From contig NZ_RDBO01000065.1 of NCBI RefSeq assembly GCF_008120935.1, positions 188,733-252,732 of the forward strand: a stretch of DNA of 64,000 nucleotides. Reading direction: 5' to 3'. Positions within the stretch are counted from its first letter, which is position 1. The number at the start of each line of letters is the position of its first letter. Both the position numbers and the translations under genes were made by a program. Of this stretch, positions 8,207 through 16,604 are shown one piece after another. Origin of the DNA: Streptomyces sp. sk2.1 (lineage in GTDB: Bacteria > Actinomycetota > Actinomycetes > Streptomycetales > Streptomycetaceae). Below the pieces are notes generated by a model. That model was not told where the DNA came from, searched no databases, and saw only the letters and a program-made list of their open reading frames with translations.

Positions 8207-8596
8207 ATGATCAGGGGGATAGTCGGACGGTGGTCCGTCGCTGTACTGGCCGCTTCTTCGGCACTCATCTCAGGGTGTGCGTACTCGGTCGACCCCGACG
8301 AGCTTCCCGGCGTGTACCGCAACGGCAAGACCGGCGGCGAGATCACGCTCGATTCCGACGGCACATTCACCGCCACTGATCTGTCGACAGACGAGCAGTC
8401 CGACCCCGCCGATTTCCACGGCCAATGGGAGTTCGTCGACAGCAGCGGCAGCGACTTCGTCTACCTGGACATCGATGAGCGTGGCATCGGTGAGGTCTCC
8501 GGTGTCCAGCTCTACGCGCGCGGCGGAGGGAAGGTGGAGTTCAGCCTTCCGGATGGGTCGTGGTCCCTGGTGCTCACCAAGGTGTCCGCCCAGTAG
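8207..8596 (+). CDS. Small secreted lipoprotein
   Basis: A 129-residue protein with an N-terminal signal peptide (positive MIRGIVGRWS, then hydrophobic VAVLAASSALISG) and lipobox LISGC, so it should be a lipid-anchored surface protein. The mature part has a strand-rich pattern (GVYRNGKTGGEITLDSDGTF, then WEFVDSSGSDFVYLDID). It resembles the small beta-barrel lipoproteins common in Streptomyces; function is unknown. The ATG at 8207 is chosen because GGGGGA precedes it and the lipobox spacing fits. ATG 8189 and a -10-like TACGCT (8173-8178) lie just upstream. It lies between an outer IS-type end and the IS proper, so it may be cargo. Confidence 0.72.
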   Translation: MIRGIVGRWSVAVLAASSALISGCAYSVDPDELPGVYRNGKTGGEITLDSDGTFTATDLSTDEQSDPADFHGQWEFVDSSGSDFVYLDIDERGIGEVSGVQLYARGGGKVEFSLPDGSWSLVLTKVSAQ

Positions 8597-8611
8597 ATCA
8601 GTGTGCCCGGT

Positions 8612-8637
8612 CCGGCGTGTGGTGGCACCACACCCGG
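8612..8637 (+). terminator. Stem-loop after the lipoprotein gene
   Basis: CCGGCGTGTGG pairs with CCACACCCGG around a five-base loop, 16 bases past the stop. There is no T run, as is common in this genome type. Confidence 0.45.
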
Positions 8638-8727
8638 CGGCGGCCGATCCGTGAGCGGCAGCTCCGGGTGGCGACCAATGCGTTGATGAATCTGCGAGGC
8701 TGCCTCAAGCTCCGAACTGCGTCGGGT

Positions 8728-9640
8728 GAGCCTGAAACACGATCATGGTTGGGGTTTCTTGAGCCGGCGCCGGCGGATGAGGCTGCATGCCAACGCGATG
8801 AAGGTGTTGTGGAGTTCGAGGTGTCTTTCCCAGCGCACGGCGAGGCGTTTGAACTGGTGGAGCAGGGCGAAGGTCTGCTCCACAACGTAGCGGAGCTTGC
8901 CCGGGCCCTTGATGTTCGGGGCGCCCCTGCGGGAGATCACCGGCATGATGCGTCGGCGTCGCCACTCGCGGCGCACAGCCGTCGAGTCGTACGCCTTGTC
9001 GCCCAGGACGGATTCGGGGCGCCGCCGCGGGTGTCCAGGCCGTCCGGCCACCGGCTGGATGCCGTCGACCGGGCTGAGCGTCTGCGTGATGTCGTTGACA
9101 TTCGCCGCAGTGGTGATGACGTGGAGCGGTGTTCCCTTCCCGTCACAGATCAAGTGGTGTTCGCTGCCCGCCTTCCGCCGGTCGACCGGCGACGGACCGG
9201 TCGCGGCGCCCCCTTTTTCGCGCGGACGTGGGAGCCGTCCACGCACGCGCGAGTCCAGTCGAGTTCGTCGGCCGCGTTCAGCTGGGCGAGCAGCAGCCGG
9301 TGGAGCTGGTCGAAGACTCCGCCCTGCTGCCAGCGGTCCAGCCATCGCCAGCAGGTCTGACCGGATCCGAACCCCAGTTCCAGCGGCCGGAGTTGCCAGG
9401 CCACATCGTTGAACAGAACGTACAAGATCCCCTGCAAACAGAGCCTGTCCGGTACCGGCCTGGGGCCTGGAGAACGCTCTGGCCACGGGACAGCCCTCAG
9501 GGTGGCAGCAGCGGTTCGATCAGCGCCCACAAGTCATCGTCCACGATCCACGGCCGAGTGCTCACTCCCTCACCAACGCCAGGATCATCACACCAGTCAC
9601 GCTCTACCAGGGTGCTACAAAAAGATCGTGTTACGAGCTC
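8728..9640 (-). mobile_element. IS5-family (IS427-like) insertion sequence, about 913 bp
   Basis: The inner left end at 8728 starts GAGCCTGAAACACGATC. It is a diverged copy of the right end GAGCTCGTAACACGATC read inward from 9640. The length and the layout fit the group: one transposase read from the right end in two overlapping frames, with its stop codon inside the left repeat. The diverged left end and the broken N-terminus suggest an old, inactive copy. Confidence 0.8.
8743..9565 (-). pseudogene. IS5-family DDE transposase, frameshifted
   Basis: Three segments make up the protein. Codons 1-22 from GTG 9565 read PWIVDDDLWALIEPLLPP, then hit an in-frame TGA at 9499-9497. The conserved sequence resumes in another frame at WPERSPGPRP, consistent with an extra 14 bases between. 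The middle frame carries the first catalytic Asp (ACVDGSH). It then ends soon after an A5G5 run (plus strand 9209-9218), where a -1 shift gives the last frame with LGDKAYDS and the catalytic Glu in VEQTFALLHQF. The A5G5 shift looks like the programmed -1 frameshift known in this group. The TGA and offset near codon 23 are not, so the gene is probably dead. Confidence 0.8.
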
Positions 9641-9682
9641 TTTGCGCTGTGCAACGCAAAAGGAAGAGTGCGGACCATTACC

Positions 9683-10987
9683 ATGTCCGAGGTTTTGGGA
9701 AATTCATCAAGGTCTGTGAACGGCGGGTGCTGTTTGATGTACGCGACAGAGTCGGCAGAAGCCCGCATCGAGGATTCGGGCAACGTCCTGGTCGCGCCTT
9801 CGGCGTTGCAGGACGACGAACTGGGAAGGGACTTCGACGAACTGGTCGGGGACTTCTTCGGGGCCGTGATCACGCCGGAGGAACTTGCCTCAGGTTCGCC
9901 CGACCTCACGCGGAAGACCGTCTACCTGTGCGGTGACATGTCCGGGATCAGCGGTCGCCAACTGCGCGATGCCGCCCGGGTGTTCGTCGTCCGGGAGCTG
10001 TCGCACGGCTACCACGGGCATGCCCACGGCCCCTGGACCCTCGTCGATCTCGGCCGGGTTCCCATCCGCGTACACGGCGTCGGCGTGTACTACCGCCGGT
10101 TTTTCGGACTCGACGCCGACCACTTCGGACGGATCCGTGCGGAGCACGCGTTCCAGTCCCTGACGGAGTCCACCAAGCCCGGGACGGCCCGTCGCAGCGG
10201 AATCTATCTGACGCCCGTCACGCGAAACGGCGACGAACTGCATTTCCGCCTGCTCCGGTGCTCCACGAATCTCTCGGGGCCGACCGAGAGCTTTCGCCCG
10301 ACCGACACGGGCATCGTCGAGGAATTGAACCGCGAGGCCGTCACCGTCTTCCGGAATCATGCACCGCTGAATCACGTCCTTGCCCAGACCTATCACAACA
10401 CCCTTGCCACGGCCGAGCGCAAGCAGTCCAAGGCCAAGATCTCGGCCCACGCCGACAAGACCAAGGACATGCCCGTCAACGGCATCATGGCCTTCTGCAC
10501 TTTCTATGACGGGCTCGAAAGGCTGCGGCCCCTGGCCGAAGACGCCTTCGATCACGGCGTGAAGAAGGCCAGCGGGCTGACCAGGCTTCAGTTCCGCCTC
10601 AAGGAGTCGGCCGTGGAACACGGCGGGGCCGGGCTCCCGCCGAAGTTCGCCCTGACCCTCTATCCCGGTTCCGTGTTCTTCATGCCGCTGTCCACCAACC
10701 GCTTGTATACGCACGAAATCCGGCCGTCGACGTTGGACGCCGATCTGCTTCCGACCCGCCTGGGATACGTGGTGCGCTGTTCGAGCACCGAAGCCGTTCA
10801 CAAGGACGGCCAGACATTCCTCAAGAGGGCCGGAGGTCTGGTGGAGCTGGAGCCGCCCACGCCGGACGGAATGGACGATCTGCGCAGGCTGTACGCCGAG
10901 GAGAACAGAACCTCGTCCTTCGTCGATTACGGCGAAAAATTTCTCTTCAGCATGAACTCGGGAGACTACAGTGCCCCTCGGATCTAG
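9683..10987 (+). CDS. AlkB-like Fe(II)/2-oxoglutarate dioxygenase, long form (434 residues)
   Basis: The catalytic core is at about residues 225-370. NHVLAQTY resembles the AlkB N-x-x-L-x-x-x-Y strand and is followed by the metal motif KISAHADKTKDMP (H256-x-D258). The third ligand is in LYTHEIRP (H344). The 2-oxoglutarate-binding pair is TRLGYVVR, an R-x5-R motif (R359, R365) typical of AlkB proteins. The N-terminal 220 residues are a separate region rich in His/Tyr (HGYHGHAHGPW) without a family I know. Start is uncertain: ATG 9683 is used; GTG 9668 and ATG 9737 are in frame. It overlaps the next dioxygenase gene by 17 bases, so the two are probably made together. It lies 40 bp right of the IS end, in sequence with more A/T-ending codons than its neighbours, which suggests transfer. 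Confidence 0.72.
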   Translation: MSEVLGNSSRSVNGGCCLMYATESAEARIEDSGNVLVAPSALQDDELGRDFDELVGDFFGAVITPEELASGSPDLTRKTVYLCGDMSGISGRQLRDAARVFVVRELSHGYHGHAHGPWTLVDLGRVPIRVHGVGVYYRRFFGLDADHFGRIRAEHAFQSLTESTKPGTARRSGIYLTPVTRNGDELHFRLLRCSTNLSGPTESFRPTDTGIVEELNREAVTVFRNHAPLNHVLAQTYHNTLATAERKQSKAKISAHADKTKDMPVNGIMAFCTFYDGLERLRPLAEDAFDHGVKKASGLTRLQFRLKESAVEHGGAGLPPKFALTLYPGSVFFMPLSTNRLYTHEIRPSTLDADLLPTRLGYVVRCSSTEAVHKDGQTFLKRAGGLVELEPPTPDGMDDLRRLYAEENRTSSFVDYGEKFLFSMNSGDYSAPRI

Positions 10988-11741
10988 GATTTCGGACGAG
11001 ATCCTCTCCTGCGTTTTTCCGGCCGAGGAGAACCTCTTCGCGGAACTGTCCGCATCGGCTCGTCTGGAAGACGTGGGGAAAGGCCGGCGAGGTGCCGTAC
11101 TCACCAGGACCGACGAGGCGGGCGGTGTGCCTCTCGTACGCACCACCACCCGATACGGCGACCCTGCGCAGCGCTTCCGGACGGTGCACGAACGGCTGGC
11201 GCAGCGGATCCAGGAACGCGCGGCGCTTCCGGTCGGCTTCAACAACGCTCTCGTCGAGAGCTATACGAACGCTTACGCGACCATGGGCAGCCATTCCGAT
11301 CAGGCCCTCGATCTGGCCGACGGATCGTTCATCGCCGTCTTCTCCTGCTACCGGCATCCCGAGGCCGGCCCGCCGAGGAAGCTGATCTTCGAATCGAAGG
11401 AGTCCGGGGGCGAGAAAATCGAGATTCCCCTTGCCCACAACAGCGTCGTCGCGTTTTCTGTCGAATCCAATCGACGGCTCAAGCATAAAATCGTGTTGGA
11501 GGCGAGTGCTCGGGCAGTGGAAAATCAATGGCTGGGCATGACCTTTCGTACGTCGAAGACCCTCGTTCGGTTTCGCGACGGACACGTGTACCTCCCGCAG
11601 GGCGCGCGCCTCATGTCGGCCGACGACGAGCAGAGAAGCGAGTTCTACCGACTGCGACGCCGTGAGAACAACGAAACGGACTTCGCCTATCCCCCGCTGG
11701 CGTACACCATCAGCGAGAGTGATCTGATGCCGCCCGTCTGA
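10971..11741 (+). CDS. AlkB-like Fe(II)/2-oxoglutarate dioxygenase, short form (256 residues)
   Basis: A second dioxygenase with the AlkB order of motifs. VPLVRTTTRYGD is followed by FNNALVESYTNAYATMGSHS and then DQALDL (H108-x-D110), a core strand IAVFSCY, the third ligand in LKHKIVL (H172) and WLGMTFR with R193 to hold 2-oxoglutarate. Such enzymes hydroxylate or demethylate substrates at the cost of O2 and 2-oxoglutarate; AlkB members act on nucleic acids or proteins. GTG 10971 has GGGAG six to seven bases upstream and lies inside the previous gene's end. HSDQALDL and AHNSVVAF are distinctive strings useful for searching. The substrate is unknown. Confidence 0.78.
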   Translation: MPLGSRISDEILSCVFPAEENLFAELSASARLEDVGKGRRGAVLTRTDEAGGVPLVRTTTRYGDPAQRFRTVHERLAQRIQERAALPVGFNNALVESYTNAYATMGSHSDQALDLADGSFIAVFSCYRHPEAGPPRKLIFESKESGGEKIEIPLAHNSVVAFSVESNRRLKHKIVLEASARAVENQWLGMTFRTSKTLVRFRDGHVYLPQGARLMSADDEQRSEFYRLRRRENNETDFAYPPLAYTISESDLMPPV

Positions 11742-11971
11742 CCCCGAAGGCTCGGGACGAAGTGGGCCGGCCGCGGAGGCGCGCCCGACGGCCCGCCGCG
11801 GGCCTTTCCCCGGCCGCAGCCGTGTGCCGGTGTCCTTGCGGGCGGTCCCCGGAGCGATGCCGCGGGCGGGGAGCGGCGCGAGCACCTGTCGTGGCCGTGG
11901 TGACCCCGATCGGGGAACACCCGTCCGACAAAAGCCGTGTGACGGATCGCCACTTCGGGTTTACTCGCGTC

Positions 11972-12763
11972 ATGAACGAGCGAACAGCCCCAGCGCACAG
12001 CACCGGCCTGCTGACCGGCAGGACCGTGATGATCACCGGAGCGTCGAGCGGCATAGGCGAGGCCGCGGCGCGGCTCTTCGCCTCCGAGGGCGCGGCCGTC
12101 GTCCTCATGGCACGCCGGGAGGACCGGCTCAAGGACCTCGTCCATGAGATCGAGGCATCCGGTGGACGGGCGGCCCACAGCGTCGGCGACGTGACGCTGA
12201 CCGACGACGTCGAGCGCGCCGTCGCGACGGCCGTCGAACGCTTCGGCGGCCTCGACGGCGCCTTCAACAACGCCGGTTACGCCGGTTCCACCTTCGGCCG
12301 GTCGCACGAGCTGCCGGAAGAGGATTTCGACCGCGTCATGGATGTCAACGTACGCGGGACGTGGAACTGCCTGCGCCGTCAGATCCCCGTCATGCTGGAC
12401 GCCGGCCGCGGGGCGATCGTCAACACCGCCAGTTCGGCGGGGCTCATCGCCACCGGCGCGCCATCCCCCTACGTCGCGGCGAAGCACGCCGTCCTGGGCC
12501 TGACGAAGGCCGCGGCCGCCGAATACGGGGCGTCCGGCATCCGCGTCAACTCCTTGATCGTGGGCACCACCCGGACGGAAATGATCAACGCGGCGGTGAC
12601 GGCCGATCCGGCTCTGGAGGAGGCGTTCGTCGCGCGCCAGATCCAGAAGCGGATGGCCGAGCCGCGAGAGGTGGCGGAAGCGGCCCTGTGGCTGTTGAGC
12701 GACCGCTCCTCATTCGCCACCGGCAGCCATGTGGCGGTGGACGGCGGCATTCTGGCCGTCTGA
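11972..12763 (+). CDS. Short-chain dehydrogenase/reductase (classical SDR)
   Basis: A 263-residue NAD(P)-dependent oxidoreductase. It has the glycine motif TGASSGIG (about residues 21-28), FNNAG, the catalytic Ser in NTASSAG, the Y-x3-K motif YVAAK, and the C-terminal GSHVAVDGG typical of FabG-like enzymes. After the glycine motif the loop MARREDRL has Arg residues that favour NADP. No clear ribosome binding site precedes the ATG at 11972, although the sequence homology starts there. It stands alone, with a terminator following at 12771. The substrate is unknown. Confidence 0.88.
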   Translation: MNERTAPAHSTGLLTGRTVMITGASSGIGEAAARLFASEGAAVVLMARREDRLKDLVHEIEASGGRAAHSVGDVTLTDDVERAVATAVERFGGLDGAFNNAGYAGSTFGRSHELPEEDFDRVMDVNVRGTWNCLRRQIPVMLDAGRGAIVNTASSAGLIATGAPSPYVAAKHAVLGLTKAAAAEYGASGIRVNSLIVGTTRTEMINAAVTADPALEEAFVARQIQKRMAEPREVAEAALWLLSDRSSFATGSHVAVDGGILAV

Positions 12764-12770
12764 GCGGACA

Positions 12771-12802
12771 GGGGCCCGGGACGGCCGGCGCCGCCGGGCC
12801 CC
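12771..12802. terminator. Stem-loop between convergent genes
   Basis: GGGGCCCGG (12771-12779) pairs with CCGGGCCCC (12794-12802), eight bases after the SDR stop. It can serve both the SDR and the minus-strand gene ending at 12877. Confidence 0.5.
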
Positions 12803-12876
12803 ACGCGCGAGCGTTGCCGGGTTCCACGCGCGAGCGCCACCGGCGCCCATGCGTGGGTGCTGCCGGTGCCGGGGCG

Positions 12877-13281
12877 TCACCGGGACGGCCCGACCACCTG
12901 GTCGCGGAACTGCTGGAAGGCGTGCCAGCCCGACGGCCGCCCCGGAGCGAGCAGCTCCCCGTCGGTGCAGTCGAGCGCCCCGCACCGCAGGGACCCGGCC
13001 AGACGGAAGACGGGCGTCAACACGTCGTCGCCGGAGCCCCGGATGTGGAGCATGATCGAGTCCACCGGGTCCTTCGAGCCGATGTTGAGTTCGATCGACC
13101 ACGTGGGGCCGGAAAGGGTGCCCCAGCCGGGGTCCGAGAGATCGGCTCCGGGAACGGCCCGGGCGACAGCCGCGAGTACGTCGTGCCGCGGGCCGAGCGG
13201 GGCCGGGGCGTGGTCGGCGGGAATCTCCTGCACCGACGTGATGTCGTCGGGCAGGCGGAGGAGGAGCACGTCCCAGCTCAT
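12877..13281 (-). CDS. Conserved hypothetical protein, 134 residues
   Basis: Begins MSWDVLLLRLPDDITSVQEIP and contains TWSIELNIGSKDPVDSIMLHIRG, then a C-terminal WHAFQQFRDQVV. It has good codon use and a GGAAGG site before the ATG at 13281. The first part, with Trp-Asp and a run of Leu, resembles small cytosolic proteins often found singly or beside polymorphic-toxin loci in Streptomyces. I cannot name a function. The gene is monocistronic between a terminator and a 458-bp gap. Confidence 0.7.
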   Translation of the reverse strand: MSWDVLLLRLPDDITSVQEIPADHAPAPLGPRHDVLAAVARAVPGADLSDPGWGTLSGPTWSIELNIGSKDPVDSIMLHIRGSGDDVLTPVFRLAGSLRCGALDCTDGELLAPGRPSGWHAFQQFRDQVVGPSR

Positions 13282-13739
13282 GGTGGCCTTCCGGGCAGGG
13301 GTCGTTGTCGACCGGGGCATCCTGACAGAGGCCACTGACAGCAGCCGCGAAGGCCGGGGAGACGCCCGTGCGCACCTCGGGAGGCGGGTCCCGGGGAGGG
13401 AGTTCGGACGGTCCCGGCCGTCGGCCCTCCGGGCGCCTCGCGGAGCCGGGCGAGCCCGACGAGCAGTACGGGGGACATACCCGTCGCGACGGGCGGTTCG
13501 GCGATCGGTCGTGCCCCTTTCGGGTGCGTCGGGCGCCGACGGAGCCGTCCACCTGCTGAGACCCGTGGACGAGAAGCCGCCGCAGCCCGCCGGACAGGCC
13601 CGGACACCAGGTGGGGGCGGCCCCGGCGTCGACGTCACCCGCTTTGCTCCGCCCCACTGCCCTGCGGCTAGTTTGTGTGCAGGAAAGATAGGCAGGCCCG
13701 TGGCGACAGAGGCGCACGGGGGACTGGAGGTCGGGAAGA
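13282..13739. other. Intergenic stretch before the kinase gene
   Basis: About 458 bases between divergent starts, holding the promoters of the hypothetical gene and of the kinase. No convincing small gene or repeat is seen. Confidence 0.5.
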
Positions 13740-16001
13740 GTGTCGCTGCGCGGAGGTGATCCGACCGAGATCGGCGGCTACCCGCTTGAGGCTCGGCTCG
13801 GCTCGGGTGGCATGGGCACGGTCTTCCTGGCCCGTACGAGTTCGGGGCGGCCCGTCGCGATCAAGCTGATCCACCAGCAGTTCGCGGGGGACGACGAGTT
13901 CCGCATCCGCTTCCGGCAGGAGGTGTCGGCGGCGCGGCGGGTGAGCGGCGCGTTCACCGCCGCCGTGGTCGACGCCGACCCCGAGGCCGATCAGCCGTGG
14001 ATGGCGACGGCCTACATCGAGGGGCACACGCTCACCCAGCACATCGCCATGAAGGGTCCGCTGGACGGGGCGGAGCTGAGGAGGCTCGCCATCGGGCTGG
14101 CCGAGGCGCTGCGCGACATCCACCGGGTGGGGGTCGTCCACCGTGATCTGAAGCCCTCGAACGTCGTGCTCTCGCCCGAGGGCCCGCGCGTCATCGACTT
14201 CGGCATTTCGCGCGCCGCGGACCAGGAGACGCTGACGATGACCGGTCGGGTCATCGGCACGCCGCCCTTCATGTCGCCGGAGCAGCTGCAGGCGCCGCGC
14301 GGCGTGGGGCCGAGGTCCGACGTCTTCTCACTGGGGACACTGCTGGTGTACTCGGCGACGGGCCGCGGCCCCTTCGACGCGGACAGCCCCTACATGACGG
14401 CGTACCAGGTACTGCACGAGGAGCCGTCGCTGGACGCCGTGCCGGTGGCGCTGCGCGCGGTCGTCGAACTGTGCCTGGACAAGGAGCCCGACAAGCGCCC
14501 CTCGGCGGACGAACTCCTCGTGCTGCTGCGGGACCTGCCGGCCGACCTCGGAGGGGTCGACGCGGGCGGGGCCGACGCGGGCCGTACCCGCGACGTGGCC
14601 ACCGAGCACGACTTCGCGGCGCGGGACACCCCGGCGCCGACGGCCCCGGTCGTCACCCCGGCCGGTCCCGACACGGGAGGCACCGGTGTGGGAACCACCG
14701 GTACTCCCGCCGGCCGCCGTCCGGGGCGCCGGTGGCGGCCCGTGCTCGCGGCCGCGGTCGCGGTGGCTGCGATCGGCGGGGGCGTGGCCGTGCTGAAGGT
14801 GGCCGGCCCCGGGGGCAACGACGGCAGCGGTGGCGGCGGTGACAGCGTCGCGACGCCGGGCGCCGCGCTTCCGGCCGGTTTCGAGCCGTGGCACACGACC
14901 GTGCGGGGCGGTCGCCCGGAAATTCCCGACGAGCTGCGCTGCGTCGCGCGGGACGAGGCGCTGTTCTGCGGGGGCGGCAGCGTCGTCGCGACCCGTATCG
15001 AGGTCACGGACGGCTCGTCGAAGTGGACGGTGAAGAGCCCGGGCGTCCCCGTCCGGGGCATGCACCTGGTGGGCGCCACCGACGACACGGTGCTCGGCTA
15101 CCGCTTCGCCGCCGAGAACTTCCCGCAGGACCCTCCCAGCGAGGTGGTGGCCATCGACGCGAACAGCGGCCGGGAGCTGTGGTCCGCACCGTCCGGCGCC
15201 CAGTCGCAGGCCGTCACGGGCCGGACCCAGGACGCCCTGGTGCTCGGCTCCGCCGTCGTGACGGTCGACGCCTTCAACTCCCGCCTGGAGTCCCGGGACG
15301 CGCACAGCGGTGAGGTCGCCTGGACGACACCGTTCCCCGCGGACGCGCAGTGCGCCCCCGTCCCGGTGGGCCCTCGACTCTTCGCGATGTGCGCGCCGAA
15401 CGCGGAGGTGGACTCCGTGGAGGTGCGCCACTCCACCCTGTACCCGGTCGACCGCGCCTCGGGGGCGCTGGGCAGGCCCATCGCGGTCGACGGCCCCGTC
15501 GTGCCGATGGGCGTCGCCGACGGTGAGCTCGTACTCCTCCGGGTGCACTTGGAGGGACCGGAACTGACCGGTTACGACGGGGTGGCGCGGGTCGACCCGG
15601 CCTCGCGGAAGGTCACGTACTCCCGACTGGCCAAGACGTACGAGGGGACGCCCGGCATGGCGGACGGCACCCTCTACGTGAGCGGGCAGACCGGTCTCGT
15701 CACGGCGCTCGACCCGGCGACCGGCAGGGCGAAGTGGTCGCGGCAGACGAGCGTGGAGGGTGCGTCGGGTCCCGCCGCGGGCGGCGACGCGCTGTACTTC
15801 AGCTCGGCCACCGGCCGGGTGGTCGCGCTGTCGTCGCGCGACGGCAGGATCCTGTGGACGACCGACCCGAGGGCCGATGGCCTGACGGGCGAGATCGGCG
15901 CAAGTCCGCGTGTGACCGTCGCGGGCGGTGCGGTGGTCGTGGCCGCGGCCAAGAACACGCTGTTCGCCTTCGACGCGCAGAAGCCGCCGAAGCCGAGCTG
16001 A
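13740..16001 (+). CDS. AfsK-like Ser/Thr protein kinase with PQQ-type beta-propeller
   Basis: 753 residues. The kinase domain spans about 13-265: GSGGMGTVFL loop, Lys42 in VAIKLI, HRDLKPSN with catalytic Asp136, DFG at Asp153, then TPPFMSPEQL and the usual Arg in DKRPSADEL. A Pro/Thr-rich linker leads to a membrane helix VLAAAVAVAAIGGGVAVL. The extracellular C-terminal half is made of PQQ/quinoprotein-like repeats such as TALDPATGRAKWSRQ and VALSSRDGRILWTT. This is the architecture of AfsK, which tunes secondary metabolism and growth in Streptomyces, although paralogues exist. GTG 13740 has GGAGG nine bases upstream. The propeller probably senses an external ligand or wall state (inference). 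Confidence 0.9.
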   Translation: MSLRGGDPTEIGGYPLEARLGSGGMGTVFLARTSSGRPVAIKLIHQQFAGDDEFRIRFRQEVSAARRVSGAFTAAVVDADPEADQPWMATAYIEGHTLTQHIAMKGPLDGAELRRLAIGLAEALRDIHRVGVVHRDLKPSNVVLSPEGPRVIDFGISRAADQETLTMTGRVIGTPPFMSPEQLQAPRGVGPRSDVFSLGTLLVYSATGRGPFDADSPYMTAYQVLHEEPSLDAVPVALRAVVELCLDKEPDKRPSADELLVLLRDLPADLGGVDAGGADAGRTRDVATEHDFAARDTPAPTAPVVTPAGPDTGGTGVGTTGTPAGRRPGRRWRPVLAAAVAVAAIGGGVAVLKVAGPGGNDGSGGGGDSVATPGAALPAGFEPWHTTVRGGRPEIPDELRCVARDEALFCGGGSVVATRIEVTDGSSKWTVKSPGVPVRGMHLVGATDDTVLGYRFAAENFPQDPPSEVVAIDANSGRELWSAPSGAQSQAVTGRTQDALVLGSAVVTVDAFNSRLESRDAHSGEVAWTTPFPADAQCAPVPVGPRLFAMCAPNAEVDSVEVRHSTLYPVDRASGALGRPIAVDGPVVPMGVADGELVLLRVHLEGPELTGYDGVARVDPASRKVTYSRLAKTYEGTPGMADGTLYVSGQTGLVTALDPATGRAKWSRQTSVEGASGPAAGGDALYFSSATGRVVALSSRDGRILWTTDPRADGLTGEIGASPRVTVAGGAVVVAAAKNTLFAFDAQKPPKPS

Positions 16002-16174
16002 TCCGGGCCGGGCCCCGCCGCCCGCCGAGGCCACCGAGGAGGGAAGGGCCGTACCGAGGCCCTCGTCGCCCCCGTACGGCCCCGGCGCGAATCCGGCGGG
16101 AGGTCTCGCCGCTCGGGCGCTGCCCTTCCGGATCGGTTCCCGGGCACCACCCGTCGGCGCGGACCGTCGTCCGT

Positions 16175-16309
16175 GTGGACAACGTCGTGTTCACCGTCGG
16201 TTACGACGTCGACGTCGCCCAGGAGGACGAGGAGACGTACGCGCGCCTCGCCGAGGTCACACAGGAGCCGGCGGGCACCGTCGTGGAGCGGCTGGGGACC
16301 GCCCCGTGA
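16175..16309 (+). CDS. Possible small protein or gene remnant, 44 residues
   Basis: A short frame reading VFTVGYDVDVAQEDEETYAR near its start, with typical Streptomyces codon use but no good ribosome binding site. It is acidic and helix-prone. It may be a real small protein or the tail of a degraded gene. Nothing similar is adjacent. Confidence 0.3.
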   Translation: MDNVVFTVGYDVDVAQEDEETYARLAEVTQEPAGTVVERLGTAP

Positions 16310-16417
16310 TTCCCGGCGCCGGCAGCGGTCACCGCCACGGCCGGGGCCGCGCCGCGTGATCTGCGACGGGCCCGCCCGCCGCCTCCGCGCGCCCGTTCGA
16401 AGGGCCGGTGAAATCGC

Positions 16418-16446
16418 TGGAGACGTCGATCCGGGCGGCTTATATT
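16418..16446 (+). promoter_or_regulatory. Promoter for the methyltransferase transcript
   Basis: TGGAGA (16418-16423), a 17-base spacer and TATATT (16441-16446) give a good vegetative-type promoter in otherwise GC-rich sequence. The start would be near 16453, about 120 bases before the methyltransferase. Confidence 0.5.
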
Positions 16447-16487
16447 TGCCGCGTTCAAGATCCGTGCGTCCGGAAGAGGTGCTTTTG

Positions 16488-16604
16488 ATGACGGTCCGAG
16501 CAGCGGCGGTCGACTCCGGTCGGCTGTCCTCCGTAAACGCCATGACCTCATCGAACCCAAGGAACACCTCTCGTGGATCTTCCTCGCATCTTCACCATTC
16601 GTGA
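16488..16604 (+). CDS. Possible 38-residue upstream frame overlapping the methyltransferase start
   Basis: ATG 16488 follows GGAAGAGG and opens a frame beginning MTVRAAAVDSGRLSSVNAM. It ends 32 bases inside the methyltransferase. It lies on the same leader RNA and could couple or limit translation of the methyltransferase. Composition is Ser/Arg-rich without family signs, so it may be a non-functional frame. Confidence 0.3.
   Translation: MTVRAAAVDSGRLSSVNAMTSSNPRNTSRGSSSHLHHS

Larger units (their letters stand above)
8106..9640. mobile_element. Possible cargo-bearing unit bounded by IS5-type terminal inverted repeats
   Basis: The outer ends match as inverted repeats: GAGCTCGTAACACGATCTT at 8106-8124 is exactly repeated in reverse complement at 9622-9640. 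Weaker matching (including CCTGGT) continues inward for about 35 bases. The 1535-bp interval holds a lipoprotein gene and a complete-length IS with its own inner left end at 8728. A TTT lies directly outside each end, which is too short to prove target duplication. Either the unit moved as a whole, or an older copy lost its body and left a solo end. Confidence 0.5.

Noticed and set aside
12810..12850. Direct repeats CACGCGCGAGCG after the SDR gene
   Set aside because: Only two short copies in GC-rich sequence; no structure or gene context.
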